Source of the DNA: Ascidia mentula
Lineage: Eukaryota > Chordata > Ascidiacea > Phlebobranchia > Ascidiidae
Length of the DNA stretch: 64,000 bases
Assembly: GCA_947561715.1 (NCBI GenBank)
Contig: OX387202.1
Coordinates: forward strand, 17,125,001-17,189,000
Direction: 5' to 3'
Shown here one piece after another: positions 51,540 through 63,019 of the stretch. Each line of letters opens with the position of its first letter. The first letter of the stretch is position 1. Below the pieces are notes generated by a model, which was given only the letters and a program-made list of their open reading frames with translations, made no database searches and had not been told where the DNA came from. The translations under genes and the position numbers were made by a program.

Positions 51540-53600
51540 TTCGAAATTATGTTTATTTTGTTAATATGTGTGCACTACGGTATATAAGCATATTTTACCG
51601 TGCAAAATAAGTGTAATTCTAGCGCTACATAGAAGGACCATGAATTATGGATCGTGGCAAAAGATATTACGGAAGAAAGGGCCCGATTTTGTAGCTGCAG
51701 TATCTTTGTATCCGAAGGCATAACAAAAATATTAGGAAAGCTATTTTTATAGCAAGCAATAGGTTTTCGTACACGAGTCACAAACCGTTGTCATTTGTAT
51801 TTAATCTAAAAGAAACGACCGTTTGCAACTGTTCTGGTTACGCCGTGTGATTAGTATAATGTGCCACAATCAATCTGTGACTCCCTGTGTGATTACTACC
51901 ACCGTGCGGAAAGCTGATAGCAATTAACTGTCATATAAATGCGTTCTTGTAATCCAGGGGTGCACAACCTTTTTACTATTGCCGACCGCATCACACACAC
52001 CACTGTGTGCTAACGGCCGCCACTGAATATACTATTTTTTCAACGATATACTCCTGATAATTACGACAAGTTGACGTGAGCATTATAAGAAAGGAATGGA
52101 AATGATTCCATACCTGAAAAAATGTGCACTATTTATTATTTACATTTGCCAAATTACGTATATTACAATGTAATGAAATGTCGAATTATTCAATGACTGC
52201 CTTGTTCTTGCACGCTAGGTTCACGTCTCCATCATAAAACAATCCACTTCCCATTTGGGATTAAATGCCCTTTTCTCTTGTTTTAACAGCCTTTTGCGTT
52301 TCAGCGACATGACTGAGCGATTCCACTGTTTAGCATTTCGACAACTGCACATGCGTACTTGACAATTCACCGATATGCTATTAATGTTTTATGACGTCAC
52401 CATCCCTATTGTTGCGCTTTGTCTTGGTTGCGGTGGCTGCACCAGTTACTACTCGCTACAGCGAACGTATGTGTATAACGCGGAAATGGAAATGGACCTA
52501 ATCAATAGCTTAACTCTTGAGACCGCTAGAAAAACAAGTTTCAGAAGCAACGACGGCCGCCAATTCATATTTTTTGATATAAATGTGCACGGCCGCAAAA
52601 AATAGCGTCCGCGGCCGCAGGTTGTGCACCGCTGTGTAATCGAACGTCTTCAGTTGTTGTTTAGCCTACAGTCATTTCGATACGAACAATTTAAAGAAAC
52701 TCAACATCAACAGGGAAACAAAAATGTTCATCTTGTGTTAGTTTTCGTTCACTTGTATCAACTCACTTATAAATGCTTTGACAAATACCTTACTCAGGGG
52801 TTCACAAATGGATTCATCAGGCTTGTCCACAAGCATATGAAAAATGCACAATGTTACAGGACCTACGGGTTTCGAGACATTAAAATTAGCGAAATACTTG
52901 GTTTACTGACTTTTCTGACTCCTCTTGCTTAAAGTTCCAGATGATTGATAGACCACGCTTTCGCGGTCTGTATTCATGATGAAAATCAAGTGAGCTTTTG
53001 CCCTTTTACTCTACGCAAGGTTTCCGTCCTCGCTGAGCTCACCTAAGGACACCTGTGTTATTCTTACGCAAATGTCATTGCGTAAACCACTGGCGACAGC
53101 AACTCTGGAGCGATGTCTGACTGAAATAGGAAGTCATTATGTTCGTACAACTGACTTGGAGGTCCACAATACAATAGCACACACAGAAATCTGGTTTGAG
53201 TCTAGATCTTATGCAGAAATATCTCGTCCACTATTTTGCAAGGGAAATATCTTGCGGTGCCAGATCCGCCACCCAGCACATAGAACACAACACGCAATTG
53301 TATTCAATGTTGAGCAGAATGGGGGCGCGACGGAAACACAAACACTACAAAAATTCCCATTTGTTTTGAGCTTGATTTATTAATAGCGGCTCGAGGCTCA
53401 CGCTTTTGGGGAAAAGAGAAAAAAGAGTGTTTTTCTTGTAAATGTGTATTTGCCTTCCGCAGAGTTATTAAAATATGATAGGAATTCCATTTTATGGAAA
53501 GTGATTACTTGACCCACAAACAGTTTTTCAAAAAAAAACGCATCTAATCCATAGTCTAATCTTTTTGCATGTAATTGCTTTAAGCGTAGTTCTTGTTGGT
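51540..53600. repeat. Repeat family X, copy 2
   Basis: Same order of landmarks as 37500-38600, interrupted at 51955-52634 by a hAT-type insertion. It also has an extra segment at about 52875-53070. A 103-codon frame at 53072-53383 is partly shared with the copy at 56089-56343 but is not recognised. Confidence 0.75.
51955..52634. mobile_element. Non-autonomous hAT-type element in repeat X
   Basis: The 680-bp element has ends CAGGGGTGCACAACCT and AGGTTGTGCACCGCTG. It is flanked by TGTAATC on both sides, with an eighth base that differs. Copies of X at about 37865 and 55835 have the empty site (TTCTTTTTATCCAACG and TTCTTGTTATCGAACG). An unrecognised 76-codon frame lies at 52375-52605; there is no transposase. 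Confidence 0.82.
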
Positions 53601-53739
53601 GTTGGCAAAAAGTTGTTGTGGAAATAATATAACATTTTCAATTTGCCGCTAGATGTCGCAAGTGGTAGCGTATTGACAATATATTTTTATGTGTCATGAT
53701 CAGTATACTGGGAAAATGTAAGCTGTCGGCTTAGTGTCC

Positions 53740-54225
53740 AACATCATATTTTGTGGCAAGTGGTTGGTTTCGAACACGATTCACAAACAGGTTTTGTGAT
53801 GACGATTACATGCTACTGTCACGTGATTTATAAAATCGGCCCAATCCATCTGTGACCACCTGTGTGATTATTATGTTTTTGTGTTGTGCTAATTGCAATT
53901 ATCTGTGTTTAATGTGTGCTTGGTATCTAACCTTTTCATTCATTGGTTTAAAATCATTTCAATACGAACAATCCAAAGAAAAACAGCATGAATTTTATCG
54001 CAAATCTAGTCCCAGCATTTAGCAGGTTTCGAGACATTGAAATTAGCGAAATACTTGGTTTACTAACTTTTATAGAACATGATAGATGGTCGCGACAACA
54101 ACGCACCGAAACTGAAGTAGTTTTTTTATTAAAATTGCAACTCAATGTACGTACCGCCGATTTGAAGCACCACAAAAATTGCACACGCACCAAACTTTAA
54201 GCTGTGTCTAACATAGAAAAACATT
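53740..54225. repeat. Repeat family X, partial diverged copy 3
   Basis: Shares TCTGTGACCACCTGTGTGAT, CAATACGAACAATCCAAAGA and CGTACCGCCGATTTGAAGCA-like segments with copies 1 and 2, in compressed order. Confidence 0.6.
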
Positions 54226-54359
54226 ACTTTCCACGTCTTTAATACAAATATTGAGCTCCAATTTTACACATAAACAAGGTTTACAAACAGTTGTTTGTAC
54301 AGAGAATCCATGAGCAGGAGACGATACATGTTTCTTTGCGGTCGCTGAACTCAACAAGT

Positions 54360-54620
54360 TTCTTGATATCTGTCCAATGTAGGATTGACCACATGAATAT
54401 GGGAGTTTGTTAACGACGGACTAGAGGAGAAAGGTCGTCTTTTTTTTTAATGGAAAATGCTGCGCAAATTTGTGTGGATCATGTTCCACGATCTATACAG
54501 TCTTCCTGTCTGTGCAGCGAATCGGGTTAATTCCTGTCGGAATCGGTGGTTGATACGGTATTCATCACCGAGCATACGCAGTTGGCAATGAACTTGTGTA
54601 GGTACCCATCCCTTTGCAGC
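54360..54620. repeat. Repeat Y, copy 2
   Basis: Matches 51230-51440 (AATGTAGGATTGACCACATG, GTTTGTTAACGACGGACTAG) but lacks the left hairpin arm. Confidence 0.6.
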
Positions 54621-55509
54621 AAGTATTTATGTCTTCGAATTCACTGTCGATGATTTTATACGTGCTGCTTATCTTGTAGGTACGTAGAAGGATGCAAGGA
54701 ACGCATAAGGTTAACCTCTTAATGACGCGGGACAAAGCTCTACTATTTGCTATAGAGATTGGGGCTGGCTATAGCCTCCTGAAGGTTGTGCTGAAGACCT
54801 TTCCGGGCGTGGCATTTTTGCCTGAAAATAATCGTTCATTCCTCAAGCCGTCTCAAATATGCTGAATTTACCATTGCCTCCACTTTAACCTCCAACAGCA
54901 ACGTGTTCGTCCAACCGTCGAGTTAACGTTTAGGGTAAAACGACCTCATAATCATCCAACCAGTTCTGTTGATCATTTGTTTCCACACTCCACTCATTTG
55001 GATGACCCTTGTGGGTTAAACGACCATTTCACTCTTTGCTGCCAGAAAATTTAAGCTAATTTCCTTTATTTCTCAATGAATTTAAATGTAATAAATTGAG
55101 TCTGACACAAATTGCGAAGTTTTTAATTAATATTTTGCACATTTTTTGTAATTGTTTTGATGTTATGGACTCAGTTATTTGCACCTACAGAAGTAATTCA
55201 TGCGTGTAAATGCTTTGCGAAAAGGTTATATGTTTCGATCGCAAGGGCTGGAGGAAATGATAAATACTGGATTGGTCAAAGGCGCTCGAGCCATATACCA
55301 AACAAAATGGTATTGGGGCAAACGTGTTCAATTTTCAGTAATGCTTTCTGCATCTCGATTTTAGTGTATATTTTTCACTGAAAGCATTCGCTTATGACTA
55401 TTTTGTCGTTAATATTTGTGCATGACTTTGTGACATACAATATTAATGCTTTCCTGTACTCTTTAACATGTAACATCCAGCCACATATTTTTTCCTAATT
55501 TTGGGTTGA
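54621..55509. other. Intergenic stretch, nothing recognised
   Basis: AT-rich, with only short chance frames (for example 74 codons at 55157-55381). I see no repeat family in common with the rest of the window. Confidence 0.3.
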
Positions 55510-56500
55510 TTTGTTCCCATTATATGTGTGCACTACGGTAAGCAGATAAGTTTGTTTCTAGCGCTGCAGTGATAGAGCATGAATTATGGATGGTAGCTCG
55601 AGGTGTCCAGGTTAAAAGCTGCAGGATCTTTGAGTTCGCAGAATCAAACAATATTTGGGAAGGTTTTATCACGATCATTATATTTATTATGAAAGAAACG
55701 ACCGTTTGCAACTGTTCTGGTCTCGCCTTGTGATTAGTATAATGTGCCACAATCAATCTGTAACTGCCTGTGTGATTACTACCACCGTGCGGAATACTGA
55801 TAGCGATTAACTGTCATATAAATGCGTTCTTGTTATCGAACGTTTTCAGTTGATGATTTAGCCTACAGTCATTTCGACACGAACAATTTAAAGAAACTCA
55901 ACATCAAGAGGGAAATAAAAATGTTCATCTCGTGTTAGTTTTCGTTCACTTATATCAATTCACTTATAAATGCTTTGACAAATGCCTTAGTCAGGGGTTC
56001 ACAAATAGATTCAACAATGCACAATGTTACAGGACCTACGATGCGATGCGTGTTTATGATGCTTGAATGTCATTGCGTCAACCACTAAGTGGCGACAGCA
56101 ACGCTGGAGCGATGTCTGACTGAAATAGGAAGTCATTATGTTCGTACAACTGACAGCAGACATAGAAATCTGTTAAATATCTTGCGGTGCCAGATCCGTC
56201 ACCCAGCACATAGAACACAACACGCAACTGTATTCAATGTTGAGCAGAATGGGAGACGCGACGGAAACACAAACACTACAAAAATTCCCATTCGTTTTGA
56301 GCTTGATTTATTAATAGCGGCTCGAGGCTCACGGTTTTGGTGAAAAGAGCCTATTTTTCTTGTAAATGTGTAATTCCCTTCCGCAGAGTTATTAAAATAT
56401 GATAGGAATTCTGTTTTGTGGCAAGTCATTACATGAGACACAAACAGTGTTTGAAAAACAAACGCATGTAACAATAGTCTAATCTTTTCCGTAGTTATCA
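55510..56500. repeat. Repeat family X, copy 4
   Basis: Matches copies 1 and 2 from GTGTGCACTACGGTA to GGAATTCTGTTTTGTG. It has the empty site for the hAT-type element at about 55835 and lacks a short segment near 56005 and another near 56155. Confidence 0.72.
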
Positions 56501-56853
56501 GCGTGATCTTAAATTATAAGTCAAAGGCTTCTCAGTGTGATCTTAAATAATAAAACAGGCTATGTAGCCTATATTACCATTTTAAGTGTTTTGTTTTATG
56601 TCGTATGAAATTGTAAAGTAAAACTGACCTTAAGGGATATCTTTCAAGCACGTTTCGTATACTTTGAATTCAAATCTAAAATACTGTAACTCACTGAAGC
56701 AAGTTTAAAATCAATCCAGGTGCAATTGTAGTTACCAACTTGATGGGTTCACATTAGAGCATTCCCTGTCTTTCATAAGAATTTTTTGATGAGTTTGACC
56801 ATGTCCGTTTTTAACTATAGTCTAAGTATTGTTACGTTTTAGGCCATTTCTAG
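56501..56853. other. Stretch upstream of the EF-hand exons
   Basis: AT-rich with no repeat recognised. It may contain introns or earlier exons of the EF-hand gene, but no start codon with a supported frame was found. Confidence 0.3.
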
Positions 56854-56881
56854 AATCAAATCGTTATTCCAAAACAGTGCT
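56854..56881 (+). other. Possible upstream mini-exon of the EF-hand gene
   Basis: A stretch bounded by an acceptor-like TTTCTAG and a donor GCT|GTAAGT stays open in phase 0 and ends in phase 1, as the next exon at 56932 requires. It would add NQIVIPKQC and a split Leu. The donor is good; the short length and absence of recognisable protein features make the exon doubtful. Confidence 0.25.
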
Positions 56882-56931
56882 GTAAGTTTTTTTTTATCGT
56901 TCCTTTCTCCAAATTCTGTGTTTTCGTACAG

Positions 56932-57726
56932 TGCAAAATACCGCGAGACAAATTGTTCCATTCGTACGAGCGACGTTCAATTTTCTTGACCGCAACGGCA
57001 ACGGGAAATTTGAGCGTTCAGAATCAGAGGCTGCAATCGCAGCACTGCATCTACCTGGAGGTAGGATACGCAGTCAGAGCAGGTTTAAGACAATTTTTAA
57101 GACAACAACCAGCATTTAATAACGCGTTGGTCTCTTATAAACTAAACTGGGTCGAGTTTTGCAACTTCTGTAACCCATTTATTGACTTTTTTGTGCAAAG
57201 AACATGAACAACGACAGAAGTTCGGTCTGTGCGATTCTGACAACAACGGCTACCTTGACAGGACCGAGTATGCAAGGTGTTCGGTAATATCTTACGGAGA
57301 AATTTTTGCGGTGAGTCTATTTTAACTTTTTGTACGCTACGGAATACCGGCAAAACAGCCAACAGTCACATATGATATATTCTAAAGTCGTCCGAGTTAC
57401 TGCGATGAACTCAACGCTCATATTTTATGAAATACTTTCTCAAAGATATACATTAACCTGCTTTGTTCCAGCACAATTTAATCATACAGTAATGATTCAA
57501 TCAGCGCGCAGATAGAGACCACGACGGACTGCTGTCAAAACAACAGATGATCAAACTCATCAAAGCCTTTGCCAAAGTCGTTTACACCGATGCGACTTCA
57601 GAGGATCAGCGTGCAGCCATCCACAAATTAAGAAAAGATCCTATGCAGTACGACCTGGTTGATGTCGTCAAAGTTGACACCAAGCTTTTCGAAAATTACC
57701 TCGGAAAACACAGAAATCAAATGTAG
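56932..57726 (+). CDS. EF-hand protein, 3' exons (5' end not resolved)
   Basis: Three exons join in phase: 56932-57060 (acceptor ...TTCGTACAG, donor GAG|GTAGG), 57201-57310 (donor GCG|GTGAGT) and 57505-57726, ending in TAG. Together they encode about 152 residues with three EF-hand calcium-binding loops: DRNGNGKFERSE, DSDNNGYLDRTE and DRDHDGLLSKQQ. The first two have canonical residues at positions 1, 3, 5, 6 and 12. The third has Gln at position 12 instead of Glu, which should weaken calcium binding. The C-terminus is basic (GKHRNQM). The first exon starts in phase 1, so at least one upstream exon is needed; a possible 28-nt exon lies at 56854-56881 but is weak. No start codon was found before repeat X material begins at about 56500. 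The exact EF-hand subfamily is not recognised. Confidence 0.72.
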
Positions 57727-57831
57727 CGGCCATTCATTGCTCTTTCGATGGCCTACACATACAATTCAAAATAATTTTTTTGTAATTATTTTGATAATTA
57801 TAAAAGGTGTTGGTGGTAAAATAATCCAGCA

Positions 57832-57837
57832 ATTAAA
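57832..57837 (+). terminator. Possible polyadenylation signal of the EF-hand gene
   Basis: ATTAAA, the common variant of AATAAA, lies about 105 bases after the stop codon of the EF-hand gene. No canonical AATAAA was seen nearer. Confidence 0.3.
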
Positions 57838-58319
57838 CGGTTTCAGTTGAACGTTTCTGTGCTAGATTCGCTCCAAAATGGATCACACCCAATTTAGCTT
57901 TGCAGACGGAGTAATATCCCAAGGCATACAAGCTTGTTTCCTTAACTATTGTCAGAGCAGCCAAAATGACTGAATGTAGTTGGAGGTAAACTTTTATTCA
58001 TAGCTCCGACATCATTTCTGACACCAGACTGGGCGACCCATACCCCGACAATTGATGATACACTGCTCTTTTCTGCTTTAGTGCTGTATTAAAAACTCAC
58101 CTAACAGTTTGATTCCCATCTTACGCCAAACTTGTATTTCGACTCAAACAAGTTTGTTTGCCGGAGTAAAAGGTATGGTAAAGAACACGCAACAGCACAA
58201 TAGAATTCAGGTTATCGCAGCCAACCGAAAATATACCAAAAAGAAAACCTAATCGGGATTTGCAAAAGCCGCAAAATTCCGCAAATAAATTGGATAGTTG
58301 GCATCCTAAATTCCAAATA
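57838..58319. other. Stretch after the EF-hand gene, no gene seen
   Basis: An 81-codon minus-strand frame at 58121-58366 overlaps the start of unit A remnants and has no recognised feature. Nothing else is evident. Confidence 0.3.
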
Positions 58320-59220
58320 TGTAGAAGGGAAGAAAGTAAAAAAAGAATTTTGACATCTTTTTGCATCTCACTCTATCAGTTTAGCTGCATGTCCTGCTCT
58401 TTCTCGTTGCGTGCTTGGAAGTATGTGCAATGTGTCGTCACAGACTGAAGGACGCATATTTTTATGAAAATAAGTTTCGGTGGCGGGAAATGCCCACCGT
58501 GTTGACCTTTGTCACAAAGGAAAGGGCCTCAATTTTTCGGTTGAATGGATGCACATGCGTGTGTTGTTGTCATGGCGAATTTGTGTGTTCGGGCAGTTTT
58601 AGCTATTTCAATCAGGTAGTTACTTGGTGGCGGGTGCTACTAAAAATTATTGTGAAATTGGAGCACAAAATTCAGGCTGTATTTGTAGAAAAATGAATCG
58701 TTTAAGTGGCCGATCATTCGTGATTTTATGAAAGATTCATCCCGGATCAACAAATTTTGATCAAAATTAGTCACTAGTAAAATGGTTTAGCCACACCCTG
58801 GGGGCATTTGCCTCTCTGGTTAGTCAATATTTTGATATGAATCGTTCAACTGCCCACTTATTTGCATTTTTGTGTAAGTTCATAATCTTCTCTATGCAAT
58901 GGCATCAAGGTCCTAAGAACAGTGCACAACTGCCTGACTCAACAGTGCAAAATAAAGAATTTAAATTATTTAAATTTTAGGTTTTTGTTATTTCTTTTAA
59001 TCGAATCTTTGCCCGCATCGCAACCAAGACTTGGCACCCAAGCTTGATCAGCCACTGTGGCCCCTATAGGCGCAACAAATCCCGTGGAGGCGAAAGGCCT
59101 GTTGGCTAACAATTGCCCGAATATCCATTCCAACTGTCTCTCTGTAAAATTCACTATGCCAAACACATTAATTCGAATAGCAGTTTATTGTTAGGCTTTC
59201 GGGCATAAATCTCAAGCCGG
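58320..59220 (+). repeat. Diverged unit A remnants
   Basis: Two parts are recognisable: 58340-58450 (CTGCATGTCCTGCTCTTTCTC, GCTTGGAAGTATGTGCAATG) and 58915-59220 (AAGCTTGATCAGCCACTGTG to CAGTTTATTG). The stretch between them differs from other units. On the minus strand a 66-codon frame (59166-58966) reads through the second part. Confidence 0.7.
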
Positions 59221-59312
59221 CAAACGTCACAAAAACATGGTATAGCAGCAACGTTACTACTCTTCACTTCAATAGACGTGGATGGTGCGTTGCTTCGCTC
59301 AGTGACATTACA

Positions 59313-59368
59313 TGACGTCATTTGGGGTTTGATGTCATAACTTTAACCTCACCTTTGTGGTGACGTAA
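59313..59368. promoter_or_regulatory. Cluster of three CRE-like octamers
   Basis: TGACGTCA (59313-59320), TGATGTCA (59330-59337) and TGACGTAA (59361-59368) lie within 56 bases. The first is a perfect palindromic CREB/ATF-type site. It lies between unit A remnants and the downstream flank of ficolin 2, in sequence with no counterpart next to ficolin 1. The role is unknown. Confidence 0.35.
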
Positions 59369-59559
59369 TCTGATGTTTGTAACATTTCTAGTTACAAACT
59401 GTATTGCGATAAGTGTTTTGTGGTTGATTGCGGCGAATTTAGTTGTGATAATAAACCTGAACAATCACCAGTGAAGTCCCTCATCGTTTAACTAAGTTGT
59501 GACCGAAACTGATTATTGAGCACCACGAATTTATTCGGATAAATTAATCGAATCATATA

Positions 59560-60395
59560 AGATGTTCCGCGAACCCGTAGGCAAAGATACTGCCAGACAA
59601 AAAGTAGTTCTACGAAAAGATATCTGTGTTCCATAAATTTTAGTTTTGTGGGTTTTACTCAGCGGTCTTTGCCGGCCTTAAAAAATTAATTACCGGTACT
59701 TATCATTTGCCGGGAGTGGACAAATCGACAAGGCTTCAATAAATACTAATTGACGCGATAAATAAACCAATAACGGTTCGTCTCCCTAGCTCATCATTCA
59801 CCTTTTGTGCTCCTGTTTATGGAAAATTACCAAACCAGCAGTTTTACAATGTTTTTCTTTTGCGCGCATAAGCTCCCGCACGAATGAATCGCCTTGTAAG
59901 ACGTCACGCAACAATGATCTCGCTTTCGCACGATTACGTTCGCAACGGTTTAAACGTAAGTGTGATCGGCTGTATCTTAGAAACTTGAGGCCATATCAAG
60001 CTACTTTTTTCACCAAAAATTGTAGAAAGTTCTGACCATTTTATGTTTAAGTTATTTTCCATGTCATATGAACTTTAACGCTAAACTGTGCCCAAAGGTC
60101 TCTTCCGCTTATCTGAATAATGACACAAAAAGCAAAAGCTTTCATGTTTTAAAGTTCCATGTATATTATTTTATAGGTGATGATTTGTGAAGCAACGTAT
60201 TTACAAAATATTAACAGCATCAAGAAAACACACTTGTAAATTCGATGCGATCGTGGTGGTAACGTGTATATGCGGTTAATAAATTGTTCATTTCTTCAAA
60301 GAATAAAGAATAAAAAATGTTTCCAGTAATTTCGACGATTTCTCGTTAATAACGCAAATAGTTTCATTTATTTGTTTTGTTTAACCTCAGTTTTA
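59560..60395. other. Ficolin 2 downstream flank, no gene seen
   Basis: Counterpart of 38602-39474. A 76-codon plus-strand frame at 59805-60035 is broken in the other copy, so it is unlikely to be a gene. Confidence 0.35.
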
Positions 60396-60397
60396 TT
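60392..60397 (-). terminator. Polyadenylation signal overlapping the stop codon, ficolin copy 2
   Basis: Same arrangement as in copy 1: AATAAA overlaps the TAA stop, with a second AATAAA at 60367-60372. Conservation in both copies supports a short 3' UTR. Confidence 0.4.
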
Positions 60398-63019
60398 ACA
60401 TCACAGGTCTTATTTTCATTTCCGAACGTTTACGTGATACCGGATCCCAACGGTTGGAATCGGATGCCCTTGTCTCCTCCTTGTAATACTTTCCGTTCAG
60501 GTTGGAGTGATAACAACTCTCATACCACCAAGCTCCATGGAAACCAACAGCACAGTTTCCACCAATTGAATCATGATCTCGGTCATGTGTGGAGAATGGC
60601 ATCTGATTGTGAAATTCCAGCCGATCAACTATTGGTGCAAATTTTCAAAAGTTTAGTTTGCGGTTCAGATGTTAACCAGCCAATCACCTGGCATACATTT
60701 GAAAGAAGTGAATGTTTAATATATATAGATTTAACGCATTTTGTGAGTAACATAGACAAATGTGCCAATAACGATATAATTGCGAAACACATTATTTTTT
60801 AATTCCGATTTTTTAGTATTGCGGATTCAGACTTCGTAAAAATTTTAGTTCTTGGAGACATTTTTTCGATTTATTTTAAACTTTCGATTTTGGCGGCAAG
60901 CGAATTTCACAAATGATAAAAAAATGTTTATTAACCGCCACACAAGTGACTGGCTCGTATATTTACTTCAAAAGTACGCAGACTTTTATGGAAAAAAGTC
61001 TTGCATAAAAAAATGGGCAAAACGAGTGAAATTCAGCACGTCATCAACTCACCTGCGGCCGTAAACATGCTTTATATTACATTTGTATTGTCGGCCGTGC
61101 ATTGTGAAAAACTTGGTTTACAGGTTTTGCTTGGATATTTGGCTTATGGAATTGGTCAATCTTTGTTATAAAACAGAATAAAATCAAGCATTTTTTACAA
61201 AATTTCATTACACTTTTAAAGGCATAATTAAATGCGTAATTGTCAGTTGGGACTCACTGGCGACTGTTGGTAAAATAAAGTCCGTGTGATGCGGCCGGTA
61301 TTAATCTAAAGGTTGTGCGCCCCTGAGTTGGAGACTTTATTAAACTACCTTTGTATCAAGACTAATTTATTTGAACGTGTTTGCTCACTTACCTGCGTCA
61401 CCAGTGTACCCAGCAACAGTCAGACGATAATTCTCCCCTGATGAACCGATGCTGAAGTTGCTGTCAAGATGGTATAAATAGGAACTCAAAAACTTGGCAC
61501 TCAAACGCACGCATGTAGTTACCTGTACTTTGCATAATACTTTGTGTTATCGAAATTTTGCAGGTCAACGCGGAGCTCTTGACGTTTCCAACTTGTCAGT
61601 TCGTGCATCAGCTCCAAGCCTTAATTAATTAACAAACGTTAAGTGTTATTTGTTTATGCTTTTTGCAAATGTTGTTGGTGTTTAGAGATGAAAAAGCTTT
61701 GCTTGCACTAATGCGCAGCCCAATATATGACAATCGTGACGACGAGAAAATACTAACACATTTACGCACAAGCCTATCTACCATTGTTTGTGTTTGAAAC
61801 TACCGCTGGAGGCACTAAAGAACGAAAACTAATTGGGAGTTGGTAAAATCTAAATAAACAAAATAAACAATTGATTTGAATGCGGGTATTGCTAATGTCG
61901 AATTACCTAACCAAAACTCTCCAGTCAAGGAACCAAATCCCTTTTCATATTCTCTCCAGCCCCGATAAAAATTAGTTGAACCATCATATCTTTTCTGTAC
62001 AACCTGAAAATTTAAAAAGAAAAACAAAATTGACATTGTCTTGCCTGGATTTTCGCTTAATATTTCCATCAAGCAATTACATGCATCCGTTATGTTTCAG
62101 TGTTCTATGCTTGTTATAATCAAAATTGAAACAGATACTTTTATAGAAAACGTTTGTATTTCCTGCTGTAATTAATTTAAGACATTCCGTTTTATTTGTA
62201 GTTTCGGTTGCATTGTTTGCATAACATTACCCTGCTTTTTTTCAAAAAATAAATCATTCTTTGTCAAACCTCTACAATTAACAAAAAAATGAAAAAAAAT
62301 ATGAACTCACTAGCCAACCACCACCATCAGTTTGCATGTCGCAATATCCTTGGTAAGGCCGAGGAGAGAATAAATTGTAAACCCCGCTTTGCGTCATTCC
62401 GTTTTGCAACGCATCCTTGCAACTGGCGTAAACTACACGATTCGTATCTCCTACAAAATAAAACGTAGGCATTTTTTCGAATATGAATTATGTCCCTTTA
62501 ACGCAGATACATCTTTACTGATATCGACAACATTGCAATAATAAAAAAGAACTTTCACCAAACCTGACGTTACTGTAAGATTTTTCTCCAATTCATCCTG
62601 TTTTGATGCTAACTTCGCGACGGAAACGTTTACGCCTGTTAAAAAAATACAAAACTATTAAAATAACCTTAAATCATTTTTGCTTGAGGTTTAAAACAAA
62701 TGCCACAAACGCAGTTTCAAAATAAAATTAAGCAAAACTAAATACGTTTGAGTTCAGTTTCCATTGCTTCCATCTTTGCTTCCAATCTTCTAAATTTGTC
62801 TTCCCAGGTGTTATTGGCACCTGGTTCTCCTTTCGGACCCTGGACACCATGAGGCCCAACAGCTCCCGGTGGACCTCGTTTTCCAGGAGGACCCGCTGGT
62901 CCTGGTATCGGATCTTCGTTGCTTCCTCCACAAGTCAGGATGACCTGATTGGCTCTTTGGCACAAGCTTAGAATTGGACAAGTTAGAAAAAGCAGGAGAA
63001 TGCAGTTAATATTTGCCAT
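60396..63019 (-). CDS. Ficolin-like secreted lectin, copy 2 (7 exons)
   Basis: Paralogue of the gene at 39475-42175 with identical exon lengths and phases: 63019-62746, 62635-62564, 62450-62311, 62003-61907, 61619-61523, 61460-61393, 60628-60396. It also predicts 326 residues: signal peptide, about ten collagen triplets ([13 protein letters not shown], so one triplet reads GPP where copy 1 has GPK), neck and fibrinogen-related domain. I count 25 residue differences from copy 1 by hand (about 92% identity), twelve of them in the last exon. The calcium loop reads DRDHDSIGGNCAV and keeps the aspartates. [13 protein letters not shown] and KIRPVM are retained. No break is visible, so both copies are probably functional. 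The two may differ in ligand preference; that is inference. Confidence 0.9.
61054..61325. mobile_element. Left-truncated copy of the same hAT-type element in ficolin 2
   Basis: It matches 40172-40472 from GCGGCCGTAAACATGC to the right end GTTGTGCGCCCCTG. The left terminal repeat and target duplication are gone. The shared intron position shows that insertion came before the gene duplication. Confidence 0.8.

Noticed and set aside
53072-53383. 103-codon frame in repeat X as a gene
   Set aside because: Only parts are kept in the X copies at 38.1 kb and 56.1 kb, where the frame is shifted or shortened, and no domain is recognised.
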